Position numbers and translations under genes: made by a program. Below are positions 43,761-51,700 of a stretch of DNA of 64,000 bases, one piece after another (within the stretch, counting starts at the first letter, position 1; each line of letters opens with the position of its first letter). The DNA is from Xanthobacter aminoxidans (GTDB taxonomy: Bacteria > Pseudomonadota > Alphaproteobacteria > Rhizobiales > Xanthobacteraceae). The notes beneath the pieces were generated by a model. That model was given only the letters and a program-made list of their open reading frames with translations. It did no database searches and was not told the DNA's origin. The DNA lies in NCBI RefSeq assembly GCF_023571765.1, contig NZ_JAMJXC010000005.1:124001-188000 (forward strand), given 5' to 3'.

Positions 43761-45245
43761 ATGCTGGACACCGTGTTTCGGACCGCCGCCCGCGGCAGCC
43801 GCGGGGACCTTCCGGGTACGCGGACCCTCCTTGCCCGCTATCTCCTCGCCGGCGTCGCCGCCGGTGCGCTGCTGGGCGCACCCCTGCTCGGCACCGCGCA
43901 CGCGGCCGACGTGGCGACCAAGGCGCCGGCCGCAGCCGCTCCCGCCGAGGAGGAGGCCGAGCCCTCCATCGCCCCGCAGCTCGGCTGGCTGGGCGACTGG
44001 GGCGGCTACCGTCCCAAGCTGGCGGAAGCCGGCATCAAGATCGGCGTGAACTATATCGGCGAACTCTGGCGCAACACCGAGGGCGGGCTCGGCACCGGCA
44101 CCGCCTACAACGGCCGCTTCCAGTTCTCCCTCGATGCGGACCTCGACAAGCTGTTCAACTGGAAGGGCGCGACCTTCCACGCCAGCGTGCTGCAGATCCA
44201 GGGCTCGGGCTTCTCCGGCCAGTATCTCGGCAACATCATGGGCGTCAGCAACGTGGACGCCCTCTCCACCACCCGCCTGTTCGAGCTGTACATCGAGCAG
44301 GCATTCGGTGACGGCAAGTCCTCCATCCGCTTCGGCCAGCTCTCCGCCGATTCGGAATTTGCCATCTCGGACAACGGCTCGCTGTTCCTGAACTCCACCT
44401 TCGGCTGGCCGGCCCTGTTCGCCGCCGATCTGCCGAGCGGCGGTCCCGCCTATCCCCTCGCCACCCCCGGCGTGCGCGTGAAGTGGGTGCCCGACGACCA
44501 GTGGACGGTGCTCGTCGGCCTGTTCAACGGCAACCCCGCGCCCTGCTGCGGCGACCCCCAGGAAGAGAACAAGTATGGCCTGAACTTCATCGTCGATCAG
44601 GGCGTGTTCGTGATCGGCGAAGTGGCCTACAGCTACAACAAGGCCGAGAATGCGGCGTGGCTGCCCGGCACCGTGAAGGTGGGTGGCTGGTACAATTCCA
44701 ATTCGTTCAACAGCCAAGTCTACGACATCTTCGGCGTGCCGCTGGCGAGCCCCGCTTCCATCGGCCTGCCCAACCAGATCCAGGGTGACTACGCCTTCTA
44801 CGCCATCATCGACCAGATGATCTGGCGCAAGCCCGGCACCAAGGACAAGGGCATCAGCGTCTTCGGGCGCGTGACGGCGGCCCCCAGCGAGCAGAACCAG
44901 CTCGGCTTCTACTGGGATGGCGGCATCACCTTCAAGGGCCTCGTCCCGGGCCGCGAGGACGACTCGTTCGGCGTCGCCTTCGGCAATGCGCGGGTGACCA
45001 ACGCGGCCCAGCAGGCCGACCTCTACACCGCCCTCTACAACGGGTCCTACTACCCCATCCGCAGCAGCGAGACGGTGCTGGAAGTGACCTATTCGGCGCA
45101 GGTGATGCCCGGTTGGACCATCCAGCCCGACTTCCAGTACATCTGGAACCCCGGTGGCGGCGTGCTGAACCCGAACGATCCCCTCGGCATCTCGCTTGTG
45201 AAGAATGCCGCCGTGTTCGGCGTGCGCACCACCATCAACTACTGA
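43761..45245 (+). CDS. Carbohydrate-selective porin, OprB family
   Basis: A 494-residue outer-membrane beta-barrel protein. A long signal peptide (twin Arg-like n-region then LLARYLLAGVAAGALLGAP, cleavage after AHA) precedes an acidic Ala/Pro linker. The barrel has the OprB pattern: LGDWGGYRPKLAEAGIKIGV at the start of the mature domain, FELYIEQAF, SIRFGQLSADSEFAISDNGS, and a C-terminal FGVRTTINY ending in an aromatic residue as barrel proteins do. ATG 43761 is chosen for GGGGGAA upstream; ATG 43746 is in frame. Such porins take up sugars or other polyols. It is followed by a strong terminator. Confidence 0.9.
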   Translation: MLDTVFRTAARGSRGDLPGTRTLLARYLLAGVAAGALLGAPLLGTAHAADVATKAPAAAAPAEEEAEPSIAPQLGWLGDWGGYRPKLAEAGIKIGVNYIGELWRNTEGGLGTGTAYNGRFQFSLDADLDKLFNWKGATFHASVLQIQGSGFSGQYLGNIMGVSNVDALSTTRLFELYIEQAFGDGKSSIRFGQLSADSEFAISDNGSLFLNSTFGWPALFAADLPSGGPAYPLATPGVRVKWVPDDQWTVLVGLFNGNPAPCCGDPQEENKYGLNFIVDQGVFVIGEVAYSYNKAENAAWLPGTVKVGGWYNSNSFNSQVYDIFGVPLASPASIGLPNQIQGDYAFYAIIDQMIWRKPGTKDKGISVFGRVTAAPSEQNQLGFYWDGGITFKGLVPGREDDSFGVAFGNARVTNAAQQADLYTALYNGSYYPIRSSETVLEVTYSAQVMPGWTIQPDFQYIWNPGGGVLNPNDPLGISLVKNAAVFGVRTTINY

Positions 45246-45256
45246 TCGATCCAAAG

Positions 45257-45290
45257 AAAAGCCGGGCGGCCGCGAGGTCGCCCGGCTTTT
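45257..45290. terminator. Intrinsic terminator after the porin gene
   Basis: AAAAGCCGGGCG and CGCCCGGCTTTT form a 12-bp perfect stem with a 10-base loop, 12 bp past the porin stop, with the T-run in the right arm. Its symmetry lets it also stop the convergent DUF5943 operon transcript. Confidence 0.92.
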
Positions 45291-45315
45291 CTGCGTCCGG
45301 CGTGCCGGCTGGCGC

Positions 45316-45846
45316 TCAATCTGCGGCGGGAGCCACCTCGAACAGGCAGTGGTCGAAGCCCTCGGCGGCGCATTGCGCCTCGCGGGCCTGAATCCGGCGC
45401 GGTGCGCCTGCCTGCTCGCAGACGAATTCCAGCGCTCCGGCCAGCCACGGCGCGAACATGTAGCAGAGCTTGCGGCCCGCGCCCTTGGTCGCCTCGGTGA
45501 CGAAGGAGGAGTGATCCAGCCGGATCGTCCCGGTCCCCGCCACCGGGTCCAGCGCGAGGATGGAGAAGCGCCCCCACCCGCGCTGCGACAGCCGTTTCAT
45601 GTAGTGCGCGAACACGTCGGTGCCGGCGAGGCCATAGACCTGCGCCTGCCGCTCGCACCACACGAAGGCCGAGAGCCGGCCGGCGGGCGCCAGCGTCGCG
45701 TCGAACGCCTCGGCCCCCAGCGCCGCCTCGATGGCGAAGTGGTTGTTGTTGTAGAAGTGCTGCGGCACCAGGATCATGGGCATCTTGTCCACGAACCAGC
45801 GGCCGGTGGCCTCGTCCACATCGATCTCGATTTCAGGCTTCGCCAT
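45316..45846 (-). CDS. DUF5943 protein (4-vinyl-reductase/V4R-like)
   Basis: A 176-residue cytoplasmic protein that matches the family found in dimethylglycine/sarcosine gene clusters (PA5397-like). Features: MPMILVPQHFYNNNHFAIEA, HYMKRLSQRGWGRFSIL, and a Cys-containing C-terminus (LEFVCEQAG, AQCAAEGFDHCLFEV) of the V4R small-molecule-binding type. The function is not established; V4R domains bind small ligands. Start ATG 45846 has GCGAGG upstream. Last gene of the seven-gene operon starting at 51574; gap to the dipeptidase gene is 25 bp. Confidence 0.78.
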   Translation of the reverse strand: MAKPEIEIDVDEATGRWFVDKMPMILVPQHFYNNNHFAIEAALGAEAFDATLAPAGRLSAFVWCERQAQVYGLAGTDVFAHYMKRLSQRGWGRFSILALDPVAGTGTIRLDHSSFVTEATKGAGRKLCYMFAPWLAGALEFVCEQAGAPRRIQAREAQCAAEGFDHCLFEVAPAAD

Positions 45847-45871
45847 CAGGGCCTCGCTAGGGTGCGGCGAC

Positions 45872-46846
45872 TCACTTCCCCCACACATCCTTCAGCAATT
45901 GCAGCCAGTTTCCACCCATCACCTTCTCGATGCGCCCCGTGGACCAGCCGCGCTTGTCCATCGCCGCGGTGAGGTTGGGGAAGTCGCCGATCACGCGGAA
46001 GCCCTCGGGATTGATGACGTCGCCGAAGTCGGTGAGCTTGCGGCCATTGCCCTTGTCGTGGGTGATCCAGTCGAAGAAGGGCTTGCCATAGCCCTGGGTG
46101 AAGTCTGTGCCCACGCCCACCATGTCCTCGCCGGCGATGTCGATGACGTATTCCATCGCCTCCACATAGTCCGCGACGGTGGAGGCCGGCCCCTTCTTCA
46201 GGAAGGGCGGGAACATGGTGACGCCGATGAAGCCGCCCTTGTCCGCGATGAAGCGCAGCTGCTCGTCGGTCTTGTTGCGCGGATGCGCCTTGAGGCCGGC
46301 CGGCAGGCAGTGGGAATAGGCGACGCGCTGCTTGGAGGCGAGGATGGTGTCTTCGGAGGTCTTCGGGCCGACGTGGGAGAGGTCGCACAGGATGCCGAGG
46401 CGGTTCATCTCCGCCACCACGTCGCGGCCGAAGTCGGAGAGGCCGCTGTCGCGGCCCTCGTAGCAGCCGGAACCCACCCAGTTCTGGGTGTTGTAGGTCA
46501 TCTGGATGATGCGCACGCCCAGTTCGTGGAACAGCTCGAGATATTCCAGGTGGTCCTCTATGGCGGTGGTGTTCTGCCAGCCGAGGATGATGCCGGTCTT
46601 GCCCTCCTCTTTCGCCTTCAGGATGTCGGCGGTGGTGTAGACCTGCGAGATGAGGTCCGCATTCGCCGCGAAATCCTTCTTCCACCGGGCGATGTTGCGC
46701 ATCGTCTCGGTGAAATTGTCCCAGATGGAGCAGGTGCAGTTGGCGGCGGTGAGGCCGCCCTTGCGCATGTCCTCGAACACCGGACGGGAGAAGTCGGAGA
46801 TGATGAGCCCGTCGATGACGATGAGCTTGTCGTGAAGGTCGGACAC
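45872..46846 (-). CDS. M19 membrane-dipeptidase family protein with divergent metal site
   Basis: A 324-residue amidohydrolase-fold protein of the renal-dipeptidase family, close to the PA5396-like proteins found with dimethylglycine genes. His ligands of the M19 site are visible in LCDLSHVGPKT and VAYSHCLPAG and an Asp in GVGTDFTQG. However the N-terminal His-x-Asp (usually DGHxD) reads IDGLIISDF, and the bridging Glu region reads LGWQNTTAIED, so part of the binuclear zinc site is changed. Despite the family name there is no signal peptide. It probably hydrolyses or binds an N-methylated compound rather than ordinary dipeptides (inference). Confidence 0.85.
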   Translation of the reverse strand: MSDLHDKLIVIDGLIISDFSRPVFEDMRKGGLTAANCTCSIWDNFTETMRNIARWKKDFAANADLISQVYTTADILKAKEEGKTGIILGWQNTTAIEDHLEYLELFHELGVRIIQMTYNTQNWVGSGCYEGRDSGLSDFGRDVVAEMNRLGILCDLSHVGPKTSEDTILASKQRVAYSHCLPAGLKAHPRNKTDEQLRFIADKGGFIGVTMFPPFLKKGPASTVADYVEAMEYVIDIAGEDMVGVGTDFTQGYGKPFFDWITHDKGNGRKLTDFGDVINPEGFRVIGDFPNLTAAMDKRGWSTGRIEKVMGGNWLQLLKDVWGK

Positions 46847-46885
46847 CGGGTTTTCCCCTTTATTGGAAACGAAATTCAGGAAGGC

Positions 46886-47941
46886 TCAGGCGGCCACCAG
46901 CGTTCCGGCGTTTGGATGCCAGGAGACGCGCACGGGCTGGCCGGGCTTGAGCGGTGCGGGGCCGCCCACGGCGGGTGAGGGGCGGCGGGCGATGAGGGCG
47001 AGGCCGGAGGCGGTGGCCACGCGATAGTCGATGACGAGGCCGCGGTAGGTGGCGAGCTCCACCACGGCGGGAAGCGCGTTGTGGTCCTCCTCTGCGCCGT
47101 CCAGCACCAGCCGCTCCGGCCGCACCGCGAGGGAAAGTTCGCCGGAGAGGCCCGCCGGATCGACACGCACTTCCTCGCCGCTCGCCAGCCGGAAGCGGCC
47201 GACACCGGCGAGTTCGCCGGACAGCAGGTTCGTCACGCCCATGAACTCGGCCGCGAAGCGCGAGGCGGGGCGGCCGAAGAGATCATCCGGCGAGCCCTGC
47301 TGCTCGATCCTGCCATTGCGCATGAGCACCACGCGATCAGCCACCGACAGTGCCTCGTCCTGATCATGGGTGACGAAGATGGTGGTGATGCCGAGCTGCT
47401 GCTGCAGGGTGCGGATCTCGGTCTTCATCTCGTGGCGCAGCTGGGCGTCGAGGTTGGAGAGCGGCTCGTCCAGCAGCAGCACGTCCGGCTCTATGACGAG
47501 GGCGCGGGCCAGCGCCACGCGCTGCTGCTGGCCGCCGGAGAGCTGCTTGGGCAGGCGCTCGGCGAGGTGGGAGAGCTTCACCCGGTCGAGGGCGGTCTTC
47601 ACCTTCGCGGCGATCTCCGCCTTGGGCAGCTTGCGCATTTCCAGGCCGAACGCGACGTTCTCGGCGATGGTCATGTGTGGGAACAGCGCGTAGTTCTGAA
47701 AGCCGAAGCCCATGTTGCGCTTGTTCGGCGGCAGGTGGGTGAGGTCACGCCCGCCCACCAGGATGCGCCCCTCGGTGACGGGGATGAAGCCGCCCACCAT
47801 GCGCAGCGTCGTGGTCTTGCCGCAGCCCGAGGGGCCAAGCAGAGCGACCAACTCGCCTTCGCCGATGGTGAGGGAGACATGGTCCACCGCGGTCATGGCG
47901 TCGTAGCGCTTGACGATGGATTGCAGCACGACATCGGACAT
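46886..47941 (-). CDS. ABC transporter ATP-binding protein, polyamine (PotA) type
   Basis: A 351-residue ATPase with C-terminal TOBE/OB domain, the PotA/FbpC layout. Walker A GPSGCGKTT, Q-loop GFGFQNYALFPHMTI, signature LSGGQQQRVALARALV, Walker B VLLLDEPLSNLDA, H-loop FVTHDQDEA; the TOBE part starts near residue 245 (FMGVTNLLSGEL). ATG 47941 is chosen because the family start MSDVVLQSIVKRY lies there; the 40 extra codons of the open frame have no match. Works with permeases 47953-49693 and the binding protein at 49705. Confidence 0.92.
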   Translation of the reverse strand: MSDVVLQSIVKRYDAMTAVDHVSLTIGEGELVALLGPSGCGKTTTLRMVGGFIPVTEGRILVGGRDLTHLPPNKRNMGFGFQNYALFPHMTIAENVAFGLEMRKLPKAEIAAKVKTALDRVKLSHLAERLPKQLSGGQQQRVALARALVIEPDVLLLDEPLSNLDAQLRHEMKTEIRTLQQQLGITTIFVTHDQDEALSVADRVVLMRNGRIEQQGSPDDLFGRPASRFAAEFMGVTNLLSGELAGVGRFRLASGEEVRVDPAGLSGELSLAVRPERLVLDGAEEDHNALPAVVELATYRGLVIDYRVATASGLALIARRPSPAVGGPAPLKPGQPVRVSWHPNAGTLVAA

Positions 47942-47952
47942 GAGCACGCTCC

Positions 47953-48759
47953 TCAGAAGGCGCGGGAGAGGCGGGCGTAGCGATCCGAGACGAGGAGCAG
48001 CACGCCGATGATGAGGATCTGCACGGTGGCCACCGCCGCCACCGTCGAATCCAGGTTCCATTCGAGATAGGAGACGAGCGCGATCTGCAGCGTGGTGCGC
48101 CCCGGCCCCACGAGGAAGATCGACTTCTCCAGATCGATGAAGGAGATGACGAAGGAGAACAGCGCCGCCGCCACGATGCCCGGCTTGATGATGGGCAGCG
48201 TCACCCGGAAGAAGGTGGTGAGCCGGCCCGCCCCCAGCGATTGCGCCGCTTCCTCATAGGACGGGCTCATGCCCACCAGCGAGGCGGTGACGAGCCGCAC
48301 CGTCCACGGCAAGGCGATGAGGCCGTGGGCGACGAACAGGCCCGGCAGGGTGCCGGAGATGTCTACGTCCAGCAGGATCTCCAGCTCGATGAAGGCCATG
48401 AACAGCGCGGCGCCCCCGACGATGCCCGGCACCACCATGGGCGAGAGCAGAAGCGTCTGGATGGCATCGCGCCCGGGGAAGCGGTAGCGCACCAGCGCGA
48501 GGCTCGCCGGCACGCCGAGCGCCAGCGAGAGGGCCACCGCCACCAGCGCCGTCTCGACGCTGGTGATGAAGCCGTTGCGGAAGGAGTCGAGCTGCCAGGC
48601 GCGCGCGTACCAGTCCAGCGTGTAGCCCGTCGCCGGGAAGGACAGGATGCGGTTGGCGAAGAAGCTGACCCAGATCACCGCGCCCAGCGGCAGCACCACG
48701 AAGGCGAGCACGAGGGCGGTGATGGCGGCATAGATGCGGTTGACGGCGAGAAGTCCCAT
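47953..48759 (-). CDS. ABC transporter permease, PotC type
   Basis: A 268-residue six-helix permease with the EAA coupling loop YEEAAQSLGAGRLTTFFRVTLP near residues 178-199 and the PotC-like ITSVETALVAVALSLALGVPA. It is second of the permease pair; 11 bp separate it from the ATPase gene and 7 bp from the other permease. It transports the solute captured by the binding protein encoded at 49705-50772. Confidence 0.92.
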   Translation of the reverse strand: MGLLAVNRIYAAITALVLAFVVLPLGAVIWVSFFANRILSFPATGYTLDWYARAWQLDSFRNGFITSVETALVAVALSLALGVPASLALVRYRFPGRDAIQTLLLSPMVVPGIVGGAALFMAFIELEILLDVDISGTLPGLFVAHGLIALPWTVRLVTASLVGMSPSYEEAAQSLGAGRLTTFFRVTLPIIKPGIVAAALFSFVISFIDLEKSIFLVGPGRTTLQIALVSYLEWNLDSTVAAVATVQILIIGVLLLVSDRYARLSRAF

Positions 48760-48766
48760 CGGTCCC

Positions 48767-49693
48767 TCACTCGCTCCAGCGCCGGTAGCGGCGCTGCACC
48801 AAGACGTTGGCGGTGGTGGTGAGCACCAGAGTCACCGCCATCAGCACGAAGGCGAGCGCCGCGCCGAACGGCCAGTTCATGGCTTTCGCCACCTGCTGGT
48901 AGACGGTGGGCGCCATCATGTGGAAGCTCGGTCCGCCGATGAGGACGGGCGTCGCATAGGCGTTCATGGAGAGGATGAAGCAGAGCATCGTCCCGGCGAG
49001 GATGCCGGGCAGAGCCAGCGGCAGCACCACGCGCCACAGCACCGTGAGGTGGGAGGCGCCCAGCGACTGGGCCGCGGACTCAAGGTTCGCGTCGATGCCC
49101 TCGATGACGCTCTGCAGCGTCACGATCATGAAGGGCAGCAACACCGAGACGAGACCGATGACCACGGCGGTGGGCGTGTACATGAGCTTCACCGGCGAGA
49201 GGCCGACGGCGCCGATGACGGCGTTGAACAGCCCCTTGTCGCCGAGGATGACCATCCACGCCGCCGTCCGCACCGCATTGCCCATGAGGAGGGGCAGCAC
49301 GATGAGCAGGAGCAGCCGACCCTTCCACTTGTCGCTGGCCTGCCGCACCAGAAAATAGGCGACCGGGAAGCCCGCCACGAGGCACAGCAGGGTGGAGAGG
49401 GCGGAGATCCACAGCGTGGTGCCCAGCACCTCCTGATAGAAGCTGTCGGCGAAGAAGCGGGCGTAATTGTCCAGCGTCAGCGCCTCCACCATCATCTGCC
49501 CCGGCACGAACCGGTTCAGCGAATAGCGGAACATGAGCGCCAGAGGCCCCATCAGCGCGACCAGCACGAAGATCGTGGCCGGCGCCGTGAGGCCGTAGGC
49601 GGGGGCGAGCCGCCGCCCCTCCCGCCCGCTCGGCGCGGGCGGAGACGTTGTTGCCACCGGCGCGGTGGCGCCGGAGCTTGCGGAGGAGGTCAT
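48767..49693 (-). CDS. ABC transporter permease, PotB type
   Basis: A 308-residue permease. After a Ser/Thr/Ala-rich cytoplasmic N-terminus of about 35 residues come six membrane segments (first LTAPATIFVLVALMGPLALMF). The coupling loop is ESAAQSLGASHLTVLWRVVLP near 210-230. ATG 49693 has GAGG 7 nt upstream and is preferred to ATG 49741. It pairs with the PotC-type permease. Confidence 0.9.
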   Translation of the reverse strand: MTSSASSGATAPVATTSPPAPSGREGRRLAPAYGLTAPATIFVLVALMGPLALMFRYSLNRFVPGQMMVEALTLDNYARFFADSFYQEVLGTTLWISALSTLLCLVAGFPVAYFLVRQASDKWKGRLLLLIVLPLLMGNAVRTAAWMVILGDKGLFNAVIGAVGLSPVKLMYTPTAVVIGLVSVLLPFMIVTLQSVIEGIDANLESAAQSLGASHLTVLWRVVLPLALPGILAGTMLCFILSMNAYATPVLIGGPSFHMMAPTVYQQVAKAMNWPFGAALAFVLMAVTLVLTTTANVLVQRRYRRWSE

Positions 49694-49704
49694 GGGGGCC
49701 TCGC

Positions 49705-50772
49705 TCAGCGGGCGATGTTCTTGTTCCACCACTCCAGCCATTCCGCCGTATTCTTGGCCACGTGCGCATAATCCGGGAACTTCAGTGCGGCGGCCTCGGC
49801 GGCGGTGAAGTCCACCTTCGCCTTGAGTTCGGGCGAAAGCTCCGCCTTGCCGTTGGCCGGGGCGTAGAAGCTCGCGCCGGCAAGGCCGGCCATGGCTTTC
49901 GGGTCCAGCATGGCGTTGAAATAGATGTAGGACAAATCCGGGCTCGGCGCCTTCTTCGGCAGGGCCGCGCCGAACATCACCGCGATGGCGCCCTCGGAGG
50001 GATAGCCGATGGCGAGGGGGGCGCCGTCATTGGCCCATTGCAGGCCGCGCGCCTTGTAGTTCACCGCGATGTCCACCTCCCCATTGACGAGGCCGGCGCC
50101 GAGCTGCTGGTGCGCGGCGTAGATGCGCGGCTGGGTGAGTTCCTTCAGCTCGATGAGGCGGGCCTTGCCTTCCTCGGTATTGGTGACGTTGCCGCCCTTA
50201 ATCAGGCCAGCCATCATGATGTAGTTGAAATAGAGCTGGTTGGTGAGGCCGATCTTGCCAGCCCATTTCTTGTCCCACAGCTCGGCATAGGACTTGGGCG
50301 GGTTCGGCACCTTGTCCTTGTTGTAGATGATGGTCACGCCGCTGTAGAGCCACGGCACGAAGAAGGGCTTGGACTTCAGCGCGGGGACGACGTTCGCGTA
50401 GTTCGGCACCTTGGAGAAGTCGATGTTCTCGATCACCTCCTGCCCGTACAGCTCGACGCTGTCGCCCTCGTTGATGTGGATGACGTCGATGGTGCCGCGG
50501 CGCAGCCGCTTCTCGGCGATCAGCTTCGCCTTGCGCTCGGGCTCCATGCCGAGGTCGCGGACGATCTTGATGCCCTGGCTCTCCACGAGCGGGGCTTCCA
50601 CGAACTTGATGGTGCGCTCGTTCCAGTCGCCGCCCCAGTTGGAGACGACGAGGGTCTTGTCCTGCGCGCGGGCGAGGCCGGGCATGGCAAGGGCGGTGGC
50701 GCCCGCGCCGAGGCCGGCAAGGACGGCACGGCGGGAGGGGGCGCCGGTGAGCTGGGTAATGAGCTTGGTCAT
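49705..50772 (-). CDS. Periplasmic binding protein, spermidine/putrescine (PotD) type, Tat signal
   Basis: A 355-residue exported binding protein. The N-terminus has a twin-arginine signal (SRRAVLAGLGAGATALAM, cleavage after LARAQ). The mature part fits the PotD/extracellular solute-binding family 1/8: LVVSNWGGDWNERTIKFVEA, GTIDVIHINEGDSVELY, WLYSGVTIIYNKDKVPNPPKSYAELWDKKWAGKIGL-type region (50250-50350) and INV-like VDIAVNYKARGLQWA. The canonical polyamine-site acids are not obvious, so the ligand is likely another cationic or zwitterionic N-compound. ATG 50772 follows AGAGGCG. Confidence 0.9.
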   Translation of the reverse strand: MTKLITQLTGAPSRRAVLAGLGAGATALAMPGLARAQDKTLVVSNWGGDWNERTIKFVEAPLVESQGIKIVRDLGMEPERKAKLIAEKRLRRGTIDVIHINEGDSVELYGQEVIENIDFSKVPNYANVVPALKSKPFFVPWLYSGVTIIYNKDKVPNPPKSYAELWDKKWAGKIGLTNQLYFNYIMMAGLIKGGNVTNTEEGKARLIELKELTQPRIYAAHQQLGAGLVNGEVDIAVNYKARGLQWANDGAPLAIGYPSEGAIAVMFGAALPKKAPSPDLSYIYFNAMLDPKAMAGLAGASFYAPANGKAELSPELKAKVDFTAAEAAALKFPDYAHVAKNTAEWLEWWNKNIAR

Positions 50773-50863
50773 GTTCGCCTCTGGATTATGATTTGAAGTC
50801 GAACGCTTAAAGCCGGCGGCGCGGGAGGCGCCACCGGCAGGTCTTTTCAGAAGTACTTCGGCC

Positions 50864-51574
50864 TCACGCGGCCGCCTTGGACTTGCCGCCCGCCTCGTCG
50901 AGATAGGCGATGCAGCGCTCCAGCGGTTCCACGTCGGCGAACTTGGCGTCGATGTCGAACAGGTTCCACGCCACCGCGCCGGGCACGCGATCACCGATGC
51001 ATTCCTTCACCGCGATGGTGCGGAAGCCTTCCGCAAGGCCGTCGCACAAAGTGGTGCGCACGCAGGCCGAGGCGGTGACGCCGGTGACGAGGATGGTGTC
51101 CACGTTGTTGGCGCGCAGGAAGCCGGCGAGGTAGGTGCCGTGGAAGGCCGAGGCCCGCTTCTTGATGAGCACCTGCTCGCCCGCCACCGGCTCGATGCGG
51201 CTGTCGATGGCCCACAGCTCGGGCTTGGCCTGATCCACCACCTCGATCGGGATCTTGTGGTGCCACAGACCCATGTCGGTGGCGGCCTTGGTTTCGTCCG
51301 TCACCTGATAGCAGGTGGTGACATGAACCACCGGATGGCCGTTGCGACGGCAGGCGGCGAGCAGCGCCTGCACGCCGGGGATGATCTGGTCGTCGATCTT
51401 CTCGCAGGTGAACGGGTTGCCCGGGCGGGTCCACGCATTGGCGAGGTCCACATTGATGAGCGCCGGCCGCCGGCCGAAGCCGACCCGCCGCTGGAAGCCG
51501 TTGCGCTGGTAAAGCTGGGTTGCCTGCTCGAAGGCGCGCGTCAGCGCTGCGTCGAGGTCTTCCTCGAAGGCCAT
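50864..51574 (-). CDS. N-carbamoylsarcosine amidase-like cysteine hydrolase (isochorismatase superfamily)
   Basis: A 236-residue cysteine hydrolase. The catalytic triad of N-carbamoylsarcosine amidohydrolase is visible: Asp43 (LINVDLANAW), Lys138 (LIKKRASAFHGT) and Cys171 (VTGVTASACVRTT), with the same Lys-Cys spacing of 33 as the Arthrobacter enzyme. The stretches AFHGTYLAGFLRANNVDTILVTGV and NLFDIDAKFADV are also characteristic (positions 51030-51150 and 50920-50960). That enzyme cuts N-carbamoylsarcosine to sarcosine, CO2 and ammonia in creatinine breakdown. ATG 51574 has AAGGAC at 4 nt. First gene of the operon; a LysR gene is divergent. Sarcosine oxidase genes lie 9 kb away. Confidence 0.85.
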   Translation of the reverse strand: MAFEEDLDAALTRAFEQATQLYQRNGFQRRVGFGRRPALINVDLANAWTRPGNPFTCEKIDDQIIPGVQALLAACRRNGHPVVHVTTCYQVTDETKAATDMGLWHHKIPIEVVDQAKPELWAIDSRIEPVAGEQVLIKKRASAFHGTYLAGFLRANNVDTILVTGVTASACVRTTLCDGLAEGFRTIAVKECIGDRVPGAVAWNLFDIDAKFADVEPLERCIAYLDEAGGKSKAAA

Positions 51575-51671
51575 GTCCTTGATCCCTGATGGTTTTGTGC
51601 CCGTTGCCACCGGGCTCGCAGGGAGAAGATTGGGCGAGGTCAGTCGGCTTGGGAAATTCTAATTTCGGCGC

Positions 51672-51697
51672 TATTGATATCTTTTGTGGTATTAATA
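51672..51697. promoter_or_regulatory. LysR operator candidate upstream of the amidase operon
   Basis: TATTGATA (51672-51679) and TATTAATA (51690-51697) form an inverted repeat with one mismatch and a 10-bp spacer, in an AT-rich patch directly before the LysR ATG and in the gap to the divergent amidase operon. Its size and position suit a LysR recognition site; it would also overlap the regulator's own translation start region. Confidence 0.4.
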
Positions 51698-51700
51698 GGC

